Shown here piece by piece: positions 11,227-23,897 of a stretch of DNA of 64,000 bases. The translations under genes and the position numbers were made by a program. The notes below the pieces were generated by a model that was given only the letters and a program-made list of their open reading frames with translations, was not told the DNA's origin and did no database searches. Origin of the DNA: Panopea generosa (taxonomy: Eukaryota; Mollusca; Bivalvia; Adapedonta; Hiatellidae); contig CM055909.1 in assembly GCA_029582155.1 (NCBI GenBank), positions 18,648,301 through 18,712,300 on the forward strand. The letters are read 5' to 3'. The stretch's first letter is position 1. Each line of letters starts with the position of its first letter.

Positions 11227-12770
11227 AATTTTGACTATATTTTTAATGTAATGTAATTTTCTCATTATTTTTACATTATTTTAATATGTAACTTACCGGT
11301 AGTTCAATTTTTTGTTATATTTTAATACTTTTTTACCATATTTTATTATTAGTATTCGGTCTCTTTATAACAATACATAAAAACAATGCCTATCAATTCA
11401 AGTAAAGTCATCTGACTTTGCTAACTGTATCAGTCATGATGCTGTCCATACTCAAAGTCACTGAAAATACCTGGATATGCTGGCAACAAGTAATTTATCT
11501 TCATATCTGATATATTTCAAAGATTTCTTGGTCAACATTTTCTCAAATGATTTACATGTACATAGCAAAATATTCAATACTGGTATATTTTTTTCAATAA
11601 CTGAACCTTCAAAAAGTCATGTCAATTTTCTCGCCAGTTAGTTATGCAGGTAAAACTGGTGCTTCAGATAAGCTGCATACCTGCATTTTTTACATAAAGA
11701 AAATTGACAAATACGCAAAAGGTTTTTAATATGTGCATTTAAAAATGCAGACATTTTCCCTTTCATGCACGTTTCTATACTTCCTTGCATTTTTGCGCAT
11801 TCCTATCAGTATCAATTCCCACTTTGCACATTTGTATATATATTTATAAACAGATGTTATGGGTTTCAGCCCGTCTGTATCAACATGTAATTGCCGATAA
11901 AATACGACTGAAAATGCGTATTTGAGGGGAAAAAATACTGCCCTCTTCACAGTACATAAAGCGATTGCAAAATAAAGGCTTTTGACATTCTGAATGAAAC
12001 CAGTGTTATTGATGCCGAGACAAATGCCGTACAAACTCTGAAAGAAAAAACAATTCTAAACTTTTTTAAACAGAGAGAAGAAAAATAATAATTCTGAGCA
12101 AACAGTGAAATGAATAGGAGATAAATTAATAACGGAATATGTAAAGTCAGATAAAATGTACGATGGCCAAAAAATGTTAAAATAACAATAGAAACACGAA
12201 AATCGTTGCTCCCGTGAAATTTCTTCAGAAAACAATTCAATAATGGGACTTAACTAGATCTTCCCTTAAAAGTAACAGTTTTCTTCATATCAACATGTGT
12301 TGTGCTCGAGTTAAACATGATCCTACTGCAGCTTATAAACTTTGGCTCGTGAAAAGAAGAAGGAAAAACAGACTTTGTCAAGACTAGTTACAAACCTAGG
12401 CAGTCTAAACCTAGAACCAAAATGTCAAAATCATGCTGTTAAAATGAACTGGTAAAGACAACTACTGACTCCAGGATGCTTCAGTGCCTCATATATGGCC
12501 TTATATAACAGTTCAAGTAAGTATGTTTAATATGTAACAATTTTGAAAGAGATAGAAAAAAGAACAATAACAAGCAAATTCAGTGAATTTATGTCCCCTG
12601 AATTTTCAAAAAATTTGATTCAAGCGTTCTTAAGTTATTGCATGGAAATCCCCAAAAATACAATTTTTCACAAATTAAAGGGGCATAACTACAGAATGAC
12701 AAATGCCACAACCCCTAAAATCAATCTTAGTCTGTGTTTTATCATTATTTTTCTTTTGAATGGGTTTCAA
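11227..12770. other. Long AT-rich stretch, no gene recognised
   Basis: Several 80-100-codon open frames overlap on both strands near 11726-12240 and 12543-12797. Their translations are low-complexity and resemble no family that I know, and none shows flanking splice sites or a start context worth calling. Confidence 0.4.
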
Positions 12771-12991
12771 TGCCATTTTCAACACATTTCAGGTTAAATA
12801 TGGCATATCCAGTTTTAGAAATTAGTGGTGGAGGAAGACCTCAGACTGAGTAGAACCACCATCCTTCCGCAAGTAACTGGAAACTTTCTCACATAAAGTT
12901 TTTGGAGCAAGCGGGACTCGAATCTACAACCTTAACAGTGAGAGGCAAGTGATCTTGAGACGGCGACTTAGATCACTCAGCCGTGGCGGAC
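12771..12991 (-). mobile_element. SINE family L, copy 3 (well preserved)
   Basis: Minus strand: GTCCGCCACGGCTGAGTGAT, a head retaining CTCAAGATCACTTGCCTCTC, and the T-loop-like GATTCGAGTCCCGC. Then the body AAAACTTTATGTGAGAAAGT, and a tail matching 49040-49115. The anticodon-loop CTCAAG matches tRNA-Leu(CAA). Confidence 0.8.
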
Positions 12992-15329
12992 CCTTTTATC
13001 ATTATAAACATTGTATTAAAATTTCAAAATATTAAATTCAGGCATTCTTAAAATATTGCACTGAAACCCAAAAATTTGTGACAGTGGATAGACCCAAATT
13101 AGTGTCTTCCGCTTTTTGCAAAGCGGGGAACAAAAAATTAAATGCAAATAGCTATTGGTATACAATTCCACATCTTAAACAATTCCCTCTTTATACAGAA
13201 TCCTCAATTACTGTAACATTAAACATTTAAAATATAATAAATTAACCAAAGACTTGAGTGCATTAGAGTTGATAGTGTTTTCACTCAAAATTGAAAAAAG
13301 GATGAGTGAAAATAGTTTTTGTTGTTGTAGAGCCAAAAGTATGGAAATTTAGTTAATTTAGCTTTATACATCATTTCTATAACATAATATGAATGTGTTT
13401 ATGAAGTTCAGTCACCATAACATGAATAGTTTGTTCAGAAACAGCGATAAGGCTGAGCTAAAAAACGTTAACTAGCAAACAACGATTTAAAAAAGTATAA
13501 AACAAGACAAAAGAATCAAACACACAAGCCAAAGTTTTGCAGCTTAATGATATGAGATCAATTTAGTAATGTATTGGTATTGGTTTATCAACAGTAAATT
13601 AATAATGTATTACTATTTATGTTTGGACATAGAAAATTAATTTACGGATATACACGGAATATTTATGAATGCCAGGTAAATATTTCCAGACAATAATCTC
13701 AAACACGGTTTACAGATGCTGATTAAAGTTATTTCAAACTATGTGGACATGCCACAGGGAAACACTGTTTACAATCACTGTCAGATTAAAGTAATTTATG
13801 TTGACATGCCACATAGAAGTTACTATTCTTCTATACACAAGTCCTTGAAATATCTAATAACAAAAATGAATACAGAAATAAACTTCTAAACTTTAGTCTT
13901 CTAAAATACAATGGTAATCACTGAGGTAGTCAGATTATTTGCAGCAACCATTCAGAAACTTTATCAGAATCAAGTTAACATTTTTTTTTCAAAGAAGATA
14001 TTGTCAAGATGCATGCATGTCTCTTAGAAAAGCAATGTTGCAGGTGATCAAGACCAACTGTAACAAAATATTTCTCAGATTTAACAAGAATTCTCTTATA
14101 CTAAAAGATACTGTTAATGAACACTCAATGTCAATTTACAATCATTTCATGATAACTAAAACAGAAAGAATAAATACTTTAACAATTTCAAATAAGATTT
14201 GTCATTGGACAGATTGTCAAACTTAATTTTTTAGCAAGGATATATAAAAAGACCTCTTTGACTTCTACATCTTTGTTTTTTATTAGACATTCACACACAC
14301 ACACACTTTATTTCATGTTTTCAGACCTTCTACTCGCATTTTGTAAAACTGTGCTAATTTTGAACCTCAGACTAAAGTCACACTTATGTATAAAGCAACA
14401 GAGTTTCTTTTTCAACACTTTGTTTGTTATCTCAGCCAAGGACTTGTACAGAAGGATAGGAAACTTGCATAGATCTTCTGACTAAATGTTGATGAAATAG
14501 CAAACTAATGATTCATAATTTGCAAATTAATTATTCATAATTCACAGGCACCTGATTTCATGAACATAAACTGTAAGTTGTATGTAACCTTAGATGTTTA
14601 AACATGTTTCGATATAGGAATGGTATTGTTTTGATGACAATTTCATTCTGCAATGTAAGAATTTTGATTTGTGTTCCTGAGATGAATGGTTATGAAAATT
14701 AAAAACAAAATATTGTGAGATTTTGCGTGAAAACACAAGCGCTCTCAATCAGTTACCTTTCCATCTCTATATAATTTCTTGTCTCAACTGAGAAATCAAG
14801 CATGAGCTGAACTGAATTCCAATTGGATAGACAACCAATGAAAACATTTGTTTTACATATAAACAAGCACCAAGCCTATGTCAAGTTGATTCTTTAGGAA
14901 GCAATTTGGATTTAAAAAATAGCGTAACCGCCGATGTTTATGAGTATTTACACATATATTCATTTGGTTGATAACGTATTTGAAGAAAAAATATAGCATA
15001 AAATACATTGCTACTATATTTGTCTGGAGCTCTGTTGTCTGGTATAGTGTCTTAAATAGTGACGGATCAACTGATTGAACATGACTGAAAGCAGTTAACA
15101 GTAGTCTGGTTTCTCAGAACCGAAGCAGCCTATTGTGACCTTACTTAAGATCTTACCTCCAAACCAGCAACATCAAAAACTTACATAGATCATCAAAGTT
15201 AATCTGCTATTTGGGAGTTCCTGATAAACCATCATGGGCATTAAAGAGAATATCAAATATTGACTTTGTCAACAATGAACTATATTTGCATATTTTTGGG
15301 ATGATTGTCTTTTTATTGTGACTGGCAGA
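12992..15329. other. Long stretch without a recognisable gene
   Basis: Contains a perfect 7-bp-stem hairpin CCGCTTT-TTGC-AAAGCGG near 13108-13126. Two copies of the ACATGCCACAGGGAAACACTG-type word lie at 13740-13815, and a (CA)n tract is at 14291. Open frames of 75-95 codons (13939-14485) have no recognised domain. Confidence 0.4.
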
Positions 15330-15334
15330 CTGTT

Positions 15335-16280
15335 CAGTGCTCCAAGAATAGGATAGCCCGAGGCTTGTCAAATCTTGATCCGGGCATGTGCCTTTTTCAA
15401 AGCTACTTGCCCGTCGGGCTTGTCTTAAAAAATCGGCAAGCTAGTTTTCACAATACACAGGTCTGCAAATATCTCTATTCGAAACGACACAGGTCAAACT
15501 GTTGTTCAAAGACCGTAACTAATCAGTATAAACAATTGACCCCTGCGGTGTTTATCATACCACATACCCGATAATGCGACTTCGGTAAACCTCTCATGCA
15601 TATTCATTTATCTATTTTAATTCCTCTAATGTGATTGGTTGATAGCTTTGAATATAAAGTAATCTATTTTTAATAACCGCTCTGATTGGTCGGATATCTA
15701 CGCCCAAGGTAAACATGTTTCTTACCACCTACCCGAGCAAAGACTAAAAAAAAGACGATGACGTAATTCGCGGGTGTTTCTCAAATTCTCCATTATGAAG
15801 AGTATAAAATTACCTCCCTTTGCCAAAATGGTAACGATTTCTAAAATCTGGTAATGTTTTTGCAGATAATTTGCGATCGATCGCGTTATGTAAAATGTCA
15901 GCGTTAGGTTCTGGTAATTTTATAAGTATTTCGTAGATTTACAATAATTGGAACTGTATGTATATAAATTTTCTTCTGTGAAAACATGAGAGTTGATATT
16001 GAAATTGAGTTTACGGTAAAGAAAAATGTGGGTGGTCTTATTCAAACTCTAAAACTTGTGAATTAGACATGCATAATGTTATGGGGAGCTTACCCTACAT
16101 AAAATGAATACATTTAAGTCTATGTTTACATATTTCATATTATACCGCAAGGTGTATTGGTAATAAAAATCTGGGCATGTGAACCGTTGATCAGGGCAAG
16201 TTATTTTTCAGTAAGGGCAAGTAGATTTTTTCAATATACTTGCCCTGGGCTAGTCCCAATTTTTTTTTCTTGGAGCACTG
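15335..16280. mobile_element. 946-bp non-autonomous DNA transposon with TIRs and a 5-bp target duplication
   Basis: The left end CAGTGCTCCAAGAA is repeated exactly, inverted, at 16267-16280. Looser inverted similarity extends inwards (GGATAGCCCGAGGC against GGACTAGCCCAGGGC). CTGTT flanks both sides (15330-15334 and 16281-16285). The words GGGCAAG/CTTGCCC recur just inside both ends. No transposase is present inside. The superfamily is uncertain: a CAGTG start is hAT-like, but hAT elements usually make 8-bp duplications. Confidence 0.8.
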
Positions 16281-16285
16281 CTGTT

Positions 16286-16829
16286 ATGCGGATCAAAAAA
16301 TCATAAACATGAAGCAACACTATGGTTTCTCGTATTGTTTATATTTGATATTGATGATGTATTTGTAAATTTGGAAATTTATTTCGGCAGCATCTTTTTA
16401 GATTTGTCATGGATAAAAAGGCTACATGAGATCCCATCCAATCTTAATTCCCCATACAGAAATAAACATTAGACAGAAACATAACGAAAGTTCTGCATCC
16501 AGAGAATTGGGGAAAATTTATAATTCCATTTTTCAAACGATTATTTTAGTTATTTCAAACAGAATTAAGTAATTGACTGTTTGCACTTACCACAACTTGA
16601 ATAAAAGCAATCAGATTTTATTATCTGAGAACGATTCTTTGTCCTTAAAGTAGATAAATATGAGTTTTCTTGTTACTTGTTTTTTCCTTTCTTAATAAAA
16701 ATGCAAATTCAATAATCCGAAGTAATCCGAATGAAATCGTAATCGTGCAGCCGCGCAAAGTATTAATGCAAGCGCCTGACATGCTATTCGTCTGGTTCTC
16801 TGTTTTTTTGTTTAAAAGATATAAATGGA
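16286..16829. other. Unassigned AT-rich DNA
   Basis: Nothing recognisable. It separates two transposon ends. Confidence 0.4.
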
Positions 16830-17325
16830 GGGTATTACTAAAACCCGGTCAAATTCCGGCTGATCCGGTCATTTTTCCGGCCGTAGGGAAAGGCAAATGT
16901 GGCGTGTATACTTGTGATTATGATGTTTAACTGCCCTAATCCGAATAATTATGTACTGTCTTTGACATATATTTCAAGAAAATATATGAAAAAAATAAAA
17001 ATTTTGGTCTTGAAGTTTACCTTTTCATGACGTTTTTTGACGAGTTTTCGACGTTTTTTACTAATTCCGGCTGAGTTTGAATGGGTATTTAAAGTATATT
17101 CGTTGTAAATAAGTATGTTTTAATCAGTTCTTACAAAGTTAAAGATATCCTGAATCTATAACAATGAAAATAAAAACAAAATCAATAACATATAATTGTT
17201 TATTTCGCTAGAAACAGAGGACATATTTTCTATAAAGACCTGACGATTTCACCGGTGTGGCATATTTACCGCACGTTGTAAGATTTACACAATATTTACA
17301 AGACGTAACAAAACTAACAAAGTTA
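16830..17325 (-). mobile_element. End of a GGGTA-type DNA transposon, ~500-bp copy (inverted relative to 61780-62351)
   Basis: Starts GGGTATTACTAAAACCCGGT and is alignable for about 500 bp with the reverse complement of 61780-62351. Shared landmarks are CCGGCCGTAGGGAAA, CTGCCCTAATCC, GGTCTTGAAGTTTACCTTTT, AAAGTATATTCGTTGTAAAT, TTTCACCGGTGTGGC and TTACCGCACGTTGTAAGATT. Homology stops near AACAAAGTTA at 17325. The partner carries a Ulp1-PHD gene, so this is probably a decapitated 3' end of the same family. No partner TIR with a target duplication was found for this copy. Confidence 0.7.
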
Positions 17326-17531
17326 AACCCCAAACTTTTCTATAAAAAGAAATGGGAGGAGCCTAATTTCAAATGGTGGCTCTTTTTTTGCAACAATGTT
17401 GAATTGGGAGATGTTTTTCTGCAAAACATAGTAACAAATTTGTCATTATTTTCAAAAAGAAGTGCATTTGTAGGGACATATTTTGTCTATATAAAAATGC
17501 CCTTTATTCACAAAAGCTCCCTGAAACAAAG
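17326..17531. other. Spacer between the transposon end and the Tc1-like element
   Basis: A ~120-codon plus-strand open frame covers 17257-17628. It runs out of transposon-end sequence and across the Tc1 terminus, so it is not a gene. Confidence 0.4.
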
Positions 17532-17725
17532 TACACTCAAGAGATACGAAAACGCAACACTGGACTTAGAGGTGTATATCTGTGGATTGAAAACAGTGAC
17601 AGAAATATCAAAGGTGCCAAATTATTAAGTAATATCTCAATTAAACAGCCAATAACAAAAAAAGTGGCAATTTAGTTGATAATGTTATCTAATCGTCCTT
17701 CCACTGACATCGGACATCAAAAGTC

Positions 17726-18736
17726 TTAGTACCGGGTATGGCCACCGTGCTTGGTAATGACTTCCTGTATCCGAGATCGCATTGATCGGCAAAGTGTTCT
17801 GTACACCTGACGTGGAATGCGATTCCACTCTTTAACAAGTGCAGCAGTGAGCTCTTGTACGCTGGTAGCAGTGTTAGGACGTCGACATATTCTACTTCCC
17901 AACTCGTCCCACATGTGCTCTATAGGATTTAGATCTGGAGACAATGACGGTTATGCTAACACGGGAATGCCATGTGCGTTAAGGAAGCTCATGGTAACTC
18001 TTGCCCGATGAGGGGGCGCATTATCCTGTTGAAATGTCAACCGGTTATGTGCATGAAACAATGGCAATACACTGGGTGTAAGAATCTGGGTGATATACCG
18101 GTTGGCATTTAAATTCTCATAGCGAATTACCAGTTCTGACTTAAAGTCCCAGTTGATAGCCCCCCAAACCATCACGCCGCCACCACCGTAACGTTCATGT
18201 TCCTGTATGCAAACATCGGCGTAACGTTTGTTGCGCCTACGGTATATTCTTATCCTGCTGTCGGCATTGAACAAATTGAACTGGGACTCATCGGAAAACA
18301 CAACACTGTTCCAATTAGGACGTTGTACATTATTACATGCCCATTGTAGTCCCGCACGTCGATGTTGGGCGCTTAAAACGGGTACTTTCACAGGCCTCCG
18401 ACAACGTATCCCATAATCCCGCAAACGTTTGGTCACTGTGGTACGGTGAATTAGCCGACCCCTTGTACCGACAACTAAGTTGGCTGTCGATGATGCCGTC
18501 AGAAATCGATTATGGAGATGACGTTGACGGATATAAACGTCCTGATGTCTAGTGGTTGCACGCATTGCACCCGGTCGGGGTTGGTCTGAAACGGATCCAG
18601 TAGCGTTGAAGCGTTGAACAAGCCGAGATATCGTCGAACGGTTGACGTTTAAACGTCTAGCAACAACAGTTTGTGTTAATCCACCTTGCAAAAGTCCCAA
18701 AATTCGGTTTCGATTGTCATTATTTAACCTTGGCAT
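17726..18736 (-). pseudogene. Tc1/mariner-family transposase (DD34E), one internal stop
   Basis: Cuts and pastes its own element at TA sites; acts on DNA in the nucleus. The start is placed at the ATG giving MPRLNNDNRNRILGLL. The frame runs open further upstream, but only this start matches the usual Tc1 beginning. A helix-turn-helix region (QTVVARRLNVNRSTISRLVQ) lies at about residues 18-40. The catalytic acids are D in VVFSDESQFNL, D in FQQDNAPPHRA and E in LNPIEHMWDEL, with 34 positions between the last two, i.e. DD34E. A TAA at 17951-17953 stands where the family has Trp in the WPS.SPDLNP motif, so the protein would end just before the catalytic Glu. Length without the stop is ~336 codons, normal for the family. 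The gene ends 167 bp from the left TIR. Apart from the stop it looks intact, so inactivation is recent. Confidence 0.93.
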
Positions 18737-18808
18737 GTTGCATAATAAAAGTATCCAATATTTCAAACGATTTTCACATTCGCAATCGGAGAATACATGT
18801 CGAGGGAT

Positions 18809-19075
18809 CAGCGCAAAACTATTGTAACTCCATTTTTTCCAAAAAAATTTTTTTTGCATAAATTACTATAGTTTTACAATGTGCATCTTGTGTTAAAATT
18901 TGGTCCTGATATTTTGAATAATTTTGAAGATATTCACTTTTGGTGAAAATATTGTATCTCAAATACACTAATTCTTTAGCGCAAAACTATTGTAACATGA
19001 GTTACAATAGTTTTGCACCAAATAATATCTTGGAAACCTTTATTTATATTGGTGCAAAACTATTGTAACTTGAAT
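18809..19075. repeat. GCAAAACTATTGTAAC motif module, left
   Basis: The 16-bp word occurs forward at about 18813, forward then inverted at 18981-19015 (forming a hairpin with a short loop ATGA) and forward again at about 19053. The block FR-gap-F recurs in direct orientation at 23626-23716. Repeated words inside transposon ends often bind transposase. That role is inference here. Confidence 0.75.
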
Positions 19076-19669
19076 TTAAATTTTATTAAACCCAGTTATC
19101 ATGTATAACCACACTTTTATTTAGTCCAAGAATATTGCAATATAAGTTTCAAATGATAGCTTAGGAAAATCTTTCAAGATTTTGAAGAAATACAGATAAA
19201 GAGACTTTTTTTTTTTTTCTACTAAATTTTTAAAAACATTTTAATTTGATAAAAAAGTAATTTTATTCAGAAGAGTATGTTAAATGTTTTATTGATTTGG
19301 ACATTAGTGACAATAAAATGGATGATATAGTTATTGTACTATAAAAGAACCATTTGTTGATATTTTGTTAAAAATCTGATTATTAAAATTTGCAACTTGA
19401 ATTTTTTGGTTCGCATTTTTTTTTAATAAAAAGGCCGTCCAATCTAACAATATTACTCAACACACTTTTAATTTATACCAATTATAACTTTACCAAACCA
19501 ATATATCCCTTTTGAATACTTCCAGAATGAGATATGACCTGGTACACTCAGTATTATTCTTTTTAATATATCAGTACTAGAATTCAACAGTATCTAATTA
19601 TTTTAAAATGGCTGTTAACTTAGAACTAAAACAATATATTTTAGATATTGATAAATGTTGATTTCTCAG
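19076..19669. other. AT-rich interior of the Tc1-like element
   Basis: T- and A-runs, no frame. It separates the motif module from the 39-bp array. Confidence 0.5.
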
Positions 19670-22600
19670 AGTTAACTTTTAATCATACCAATTGAATAAA
19701 GCACAATGTGGGTAGTGGGGTTGGTATGGGGTTTGGTGGACGGTGGAAACAGAGTGTACAGCGGATAGTTGAGATGGTGAAGTGGATCTAGATGGTACAG
19801 CAGCTGCTGGTAATTTTGTTGGTATGATGGATCAGGGAGTACATCAGGGTGCTGTAGTTGGTATGACGGATGTAGAGGGTACAGCTGGTACTGTAGTTGG
19901 TATTGCTGGTAGTATAGGGTTATAATGGGTGAAGAGGGTACAACTGGTAGCATAGTTAGTATGGTGGGTGTTGAGGGTACAACCCAGGTGGTGGGTGTTG
20001 AGGGTACAGCTGGTAGTGTATTTGGTATGGTAGATGAAGAGGGTATGACAGGTAACATAATTGATATGGTGGGTGTATAGGGTATGGCTCCTACCATAGT
20101 TGGTATAGTGGGTTTGGATACCACAACTGGTAGCATAGTTGGTATGGTGGGTGTAAAATGTACAGCTGGTAACGTAGTTGGTATGATGGGTGTAGAGGAT
20201 ATGGCTCGTACCATAGTTTGTATAGTGAGTGTGGATACAACAACTGGCAACATAGTTGGTATGGTGGGTGTTGAGGGTACAGCTGGTAGTGTAGTTGGTA
20301 TGGTGGGTAAAGAGGGTATGACAGGTAACATAGTTGGTATGGTGGGTGTGGATGGTACAACTAGTAGCATAGTTGGTATGGTGAGTGTTGAGGGTACAGC
20401 TGGTAATGTATTTGGTATTGTGGGTGTTGAGGGTACAGCTGGTAGTGTAGATGGTATCATGGGTGTAGACTGTGAGTACAGCTGGTAGTGTAGTCGATAT
20501 GGTAGGTGTAGAGGGTACAGCTGGTAGAGTTGTTGGTAAAGTGATAAAAGAGGTTACAGTAGGTAGTATAGTTGGTATGTTGGGTATAGAGGGTACAGCT
20601 GGTAACATTGTTGGTGTTGTGAGTGTAGAAAGTACAGCAGGTAGTGCAATTGCTATTATGGATGAAGCGTGTACAGCTGGTAGTGTAGTTGGTATGGTGA
20701 GTAGCATAAATGGTATAGCAGTTGTGGATGGTACAACTGGAAGCATAGTTGGTAAGGTGGGTGTTGACGGTACAGCTGATAGTGTAGTTGGTACGGTGGG
20801 TAAAGAGAGTACAGCTGGTAGTGTAGATGGTATCATAGTTGTATATACAGTACAGCTGGTAGTATAGTTGATATGGTGGGTGCAGAGGGTACAACTGGTA
20901 GTGTTGTTGGTATAATGGGTGTAAAGGTTACAGCTTGTAGCATTGTTGGTGTTGTGAGTGTAGATGGTACAACTGGTAATGTATTTGATACTGTGGGTGT
21001 TGAGGGTACAGCAGGTAGTGTTGTTGGTATAGTGGGTGTAGAGTATATGACTGCTAACATTGATATTGTAGATATAGAGGGTACAGCTGGTAATGTTGTT
21101 GGTATAGTGGGTGTATAGAGTGTTTGGCTGGTAGCGTAGTTGCTATGGTGGGTGTAGAGGGTATGGCTGGTAGCATAGTTTTTATAGTGGGTGTAGATGG
21201 TACAACTAGTAATGTAGTTGGTATTGTGGGTGAAGAGGGTGCATCTGGTTGTGTAGATGATATCATGGGCATAAACAGTACAGCTGGTATTATAGTTGGT
21301 ATGGTAGGTGTTGAGGGTACATATGGTAGTGTAGTTGGTATTGTGGGTGAAGAGGGTACATCTGGTAGTGTAGATGATATCGTGGGCATAAACAGTACAG
21401 CTGGTAGTAAAGTTGGTATTGTGGGTGCAGAGGGTACATCTGGTTGTGTAGATGATATCGTGGGCATAAACAGTACAGCTGGTAGTAAAGTTGGTATGGT
21501 GGGTGTAGAGGATACAGCTGATAGTATGGTGAGTTTAGAGGGTAGACTGGTAGCATAGTTGGTACGGTGGGTGAAGAAGGTACAGCTGGTAGTGTAGTTG
21601 GTATTGTGAATATGGAGGGTATAGATGGTAGTGCAGTTGGTATTCTGGGTGTAGAGGATACAGCTAGTAGTGTAGTTGGTAATGTGAGTATAAAGGGTAC
21701 AGCTGGTAGTGTAGATGGTATTGTGAGTATAAAGGGTACAGCTGGAAGTGTAGTTGGTAATGTGAGTATAAAGGGTACAGCTGGTAGTGTAGTTGGTAAT
21801 GTGAGTATAAAGGGTACAGCTTGTAGTATAGTTGGTATGGTTGGTAATGATATTAAAGCTTATAGTGAAGTTGGTATGGAGGTTGTATAGGGTACAGCTG
21901 GAAGTATAGTTGGTATTATGGGTGTAAAGGGAACAATGAGTGATTAAGATGGTTGATATGGTATAGTGGATGTAGTAAGTATGGTGAGTAGTTATAATGG
22001 TATTGTGGATGCAGAGTGGACATTGAGTAGTGGTGTTGGTATAGTGAATATGATGGTTGCAACGGGTAGTGATGTTGATATTAAGGGGGTAGAGTAGTGA
22101 AATTAGTAAAGAATTATAGAGGATGTAGAAGGAACAGTGAAGAGTCGAGATGGTATGGTGGATGTAGTGTCCATGAAACAGACGGTAGTGATGTTGGTAT
22201 GGTGAACGCAGTGGGTAAAGTGGGTAGTGATGTTGATATAATGTGGATTGTGAGTAATGAAGTTGATATGGTGGATGTTTAGGGCACAGGTAGTGCTGTT
22301 GGTGTTTTTGATGTAGAAGGTACAGTGTAGTTGAATCTAAATGGTGGGTGTAGAGGGTACGGTAAGTAATGGGGTTCTGGTTGGTATTTTAGATAATGGT
22401 TGGTAGAGAGAAAACAGTACCTATATATTGGAGTAATGTAGAGGGACCATTGGAGTGAATGTAGATGTTACAGCGGATAATGCTACTGGATTGGTGGGTG
22501 TAATGGTTCAGTAGTTAATTAGGTCAGTATGATGGATGTAATGGATGCAATGGGTAGTGGGGTTGGTATGGTGGATGTTAAAGGTACAGTCACTGTGGAT

Positions 22601-22965
22601 AGTTGAGTTGGTATGGTGACAGAGTCGATACATGTAATGAATATAAAGGATCAGTGTCTAATGGATTTGGTTTGGCGGATGTTAAGGATGTAGTTGAAAA
22701 TGGTGCTAGTATACTAGATGTAGAGTGTAGAAGTGATGATGTTGGTATGGTGGTTGTATTGGGTACAGTGGGTAGAATGATGTTAGTTTGGTGGGTGTAA
22801 AGGGTACAGTACCATGGTGGTGATGTTGGTACATGTATGAAGACTGAAAGGTGTTTAATTAATTTGGTATGATGGATTTTGAAGGTGCAGTTGGAATTGG
22901 AGTTAGTATGATGAATGTAGATGGTACAGTTGTTAATGATGTTGGTAAAGTTGGGCCCATGGGGC
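19670..22965. repeat. 39-bp minisatellite (~84 units) inside the Tc1-like element
   Basis: The unit is GGTATGGTGGGTGTTGAGGG followed by TACAGCTGGTAGTGTAGTT, 39 bp. It is tidy from 19850 to 21850 and increasingly degenerate to the right. The period is 13 codons, so plus frames give a GMVGVEGTAGSVV repeat and minus frames a Thr/Pro-rich TIPTTLPAVPSTP repeat. These resemble elastin- or mucin-like proteins. Frames break and change phase repeatedly, there is no plausible start or terminal exon, and both strands are equally open. I call it satellite, not gene. Confidence 0.9.
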
Positions 22966-23625
22966 ACAGTTCCCACTTACTTTTTCCAAATTTTTAACTA
23001 AATAAAACACAGGTATCTTTTTGTCTTTTTGTCTAAAAATAAAGTTTTAACCAAAACAATCATGTAGTATGCAATTTGATCTAAACTGCCTATTGCACCC
23101 CAGGTAAAAAATCGTCAATAATTTTTTAAGACTGAAAACAAGTTTTAAAATCTTGTTTGATATATACTGGTATATTAATATCAAAATGACACATTCTTAA
23201 ACATGACTGTTAGTTACGATTATGCTGTGGTCCAGAAAGTATCCGCATACTATATAAATTTACACAATATCAATTTCTAAATATGAATTTGGAAATATAA
23301 TTATATAAATATTAACTTATATTAACATAATTTAATACTTTCATAACTGAAATATTATGCTTTACATTGTAAATGACATAGGTTAATTGATTGTTAACAC
23401 GAGAACTATCAAAATTATTGTATTTATAGGCTAAAACATAAATAAAACAGCTTAATGTACTTTTTTATATGTTTTTCTTTATTTCCAATACTTCTTATAT
23501 GTTTGTTTTAACCTTTAATAGAATTAAAACTAGTTTTGGGGTAATAACAACTTAATTTTAATCAATTTTATATTGAGTTACAATATTTTTAAACCCAGAA
23601 ATTAATTATTTATCTCATAAAACTT
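22966..23625. other. AT-rich interior of the Tc1-like element
   Basis: No open frame or recognised repeat apart from isolated weak relatives of the GTAAC-containing motif (about 23575, GAGTTACAATATTTTT). Confidence 0.5.
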
Positions 23626-23897
23626 GGTGCAAAACTATTGTTACTTGAGTTACAATAGTTTTGCACCAAATACAAATTCAGTTTTATTGAATTTTCAACG
23701 CAACACTATTGTAACTCAAACTTTTACAAATAAATCAAGTTATATTAAAGCTTTAATTGATAACACTTGTTTATATTGTAAGTAATTTGAATTTTGAAAA
23801 GTATTAGCAAAAATATCTAAAGAAGAAAATAAAAAACAGTTTTTTCCTCCTCCTGAACAATTTGCAAAAAAACTAGTTACAATAGTTTTGCGCCAAG
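23626..23897. repeat. GCAAAACTATTGTAAC motif module, right
   Basis: The word occurs forward then inverted at about 23627-23663, separated by a short CTTGA-type loop with one T for A. A degenerate forward copy (CGCAACACTATTGTAAC) is at about 23700, and an inverted copy at 23876-23895. The first three copies match the order and direct orientation of the module at 18981-19070. The last faces the left module's 18813 copy as an inverted pair. Confidence 0.75.

Noticed and set aside
11726-12240. Overlapping ~100-codon minus-strand frames
   Set aside because: No recognisable domain or splice sites. Length is within chance for this composition.
12543-14485. Small protein-coding genes from 75-95-codon frames
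   Set aside because: Low-complexity AT-driven translations, no splice or start support, frames overlap on both strands.
16670-17628. Plus-strand frames as a transposon gene
   Set aside because: They read through the non-coding 3' end of the GGGTA-type element, and the homologous 62-kb copy does not preserve the frame.
18815-18859. Upstream extension of the Tc1 transposase frame
   Set aside because: The added residues come from the motif/AT-rich leader. Family N-termini start near MPRL.
19672-21890. Long repeat frames resembling an elastin-like (plus) or mucin-like (minus) protein
   Set aside because: Open on both strands, phase changes within the array, no start or unique exon. Fully explained by a 39-bp period.
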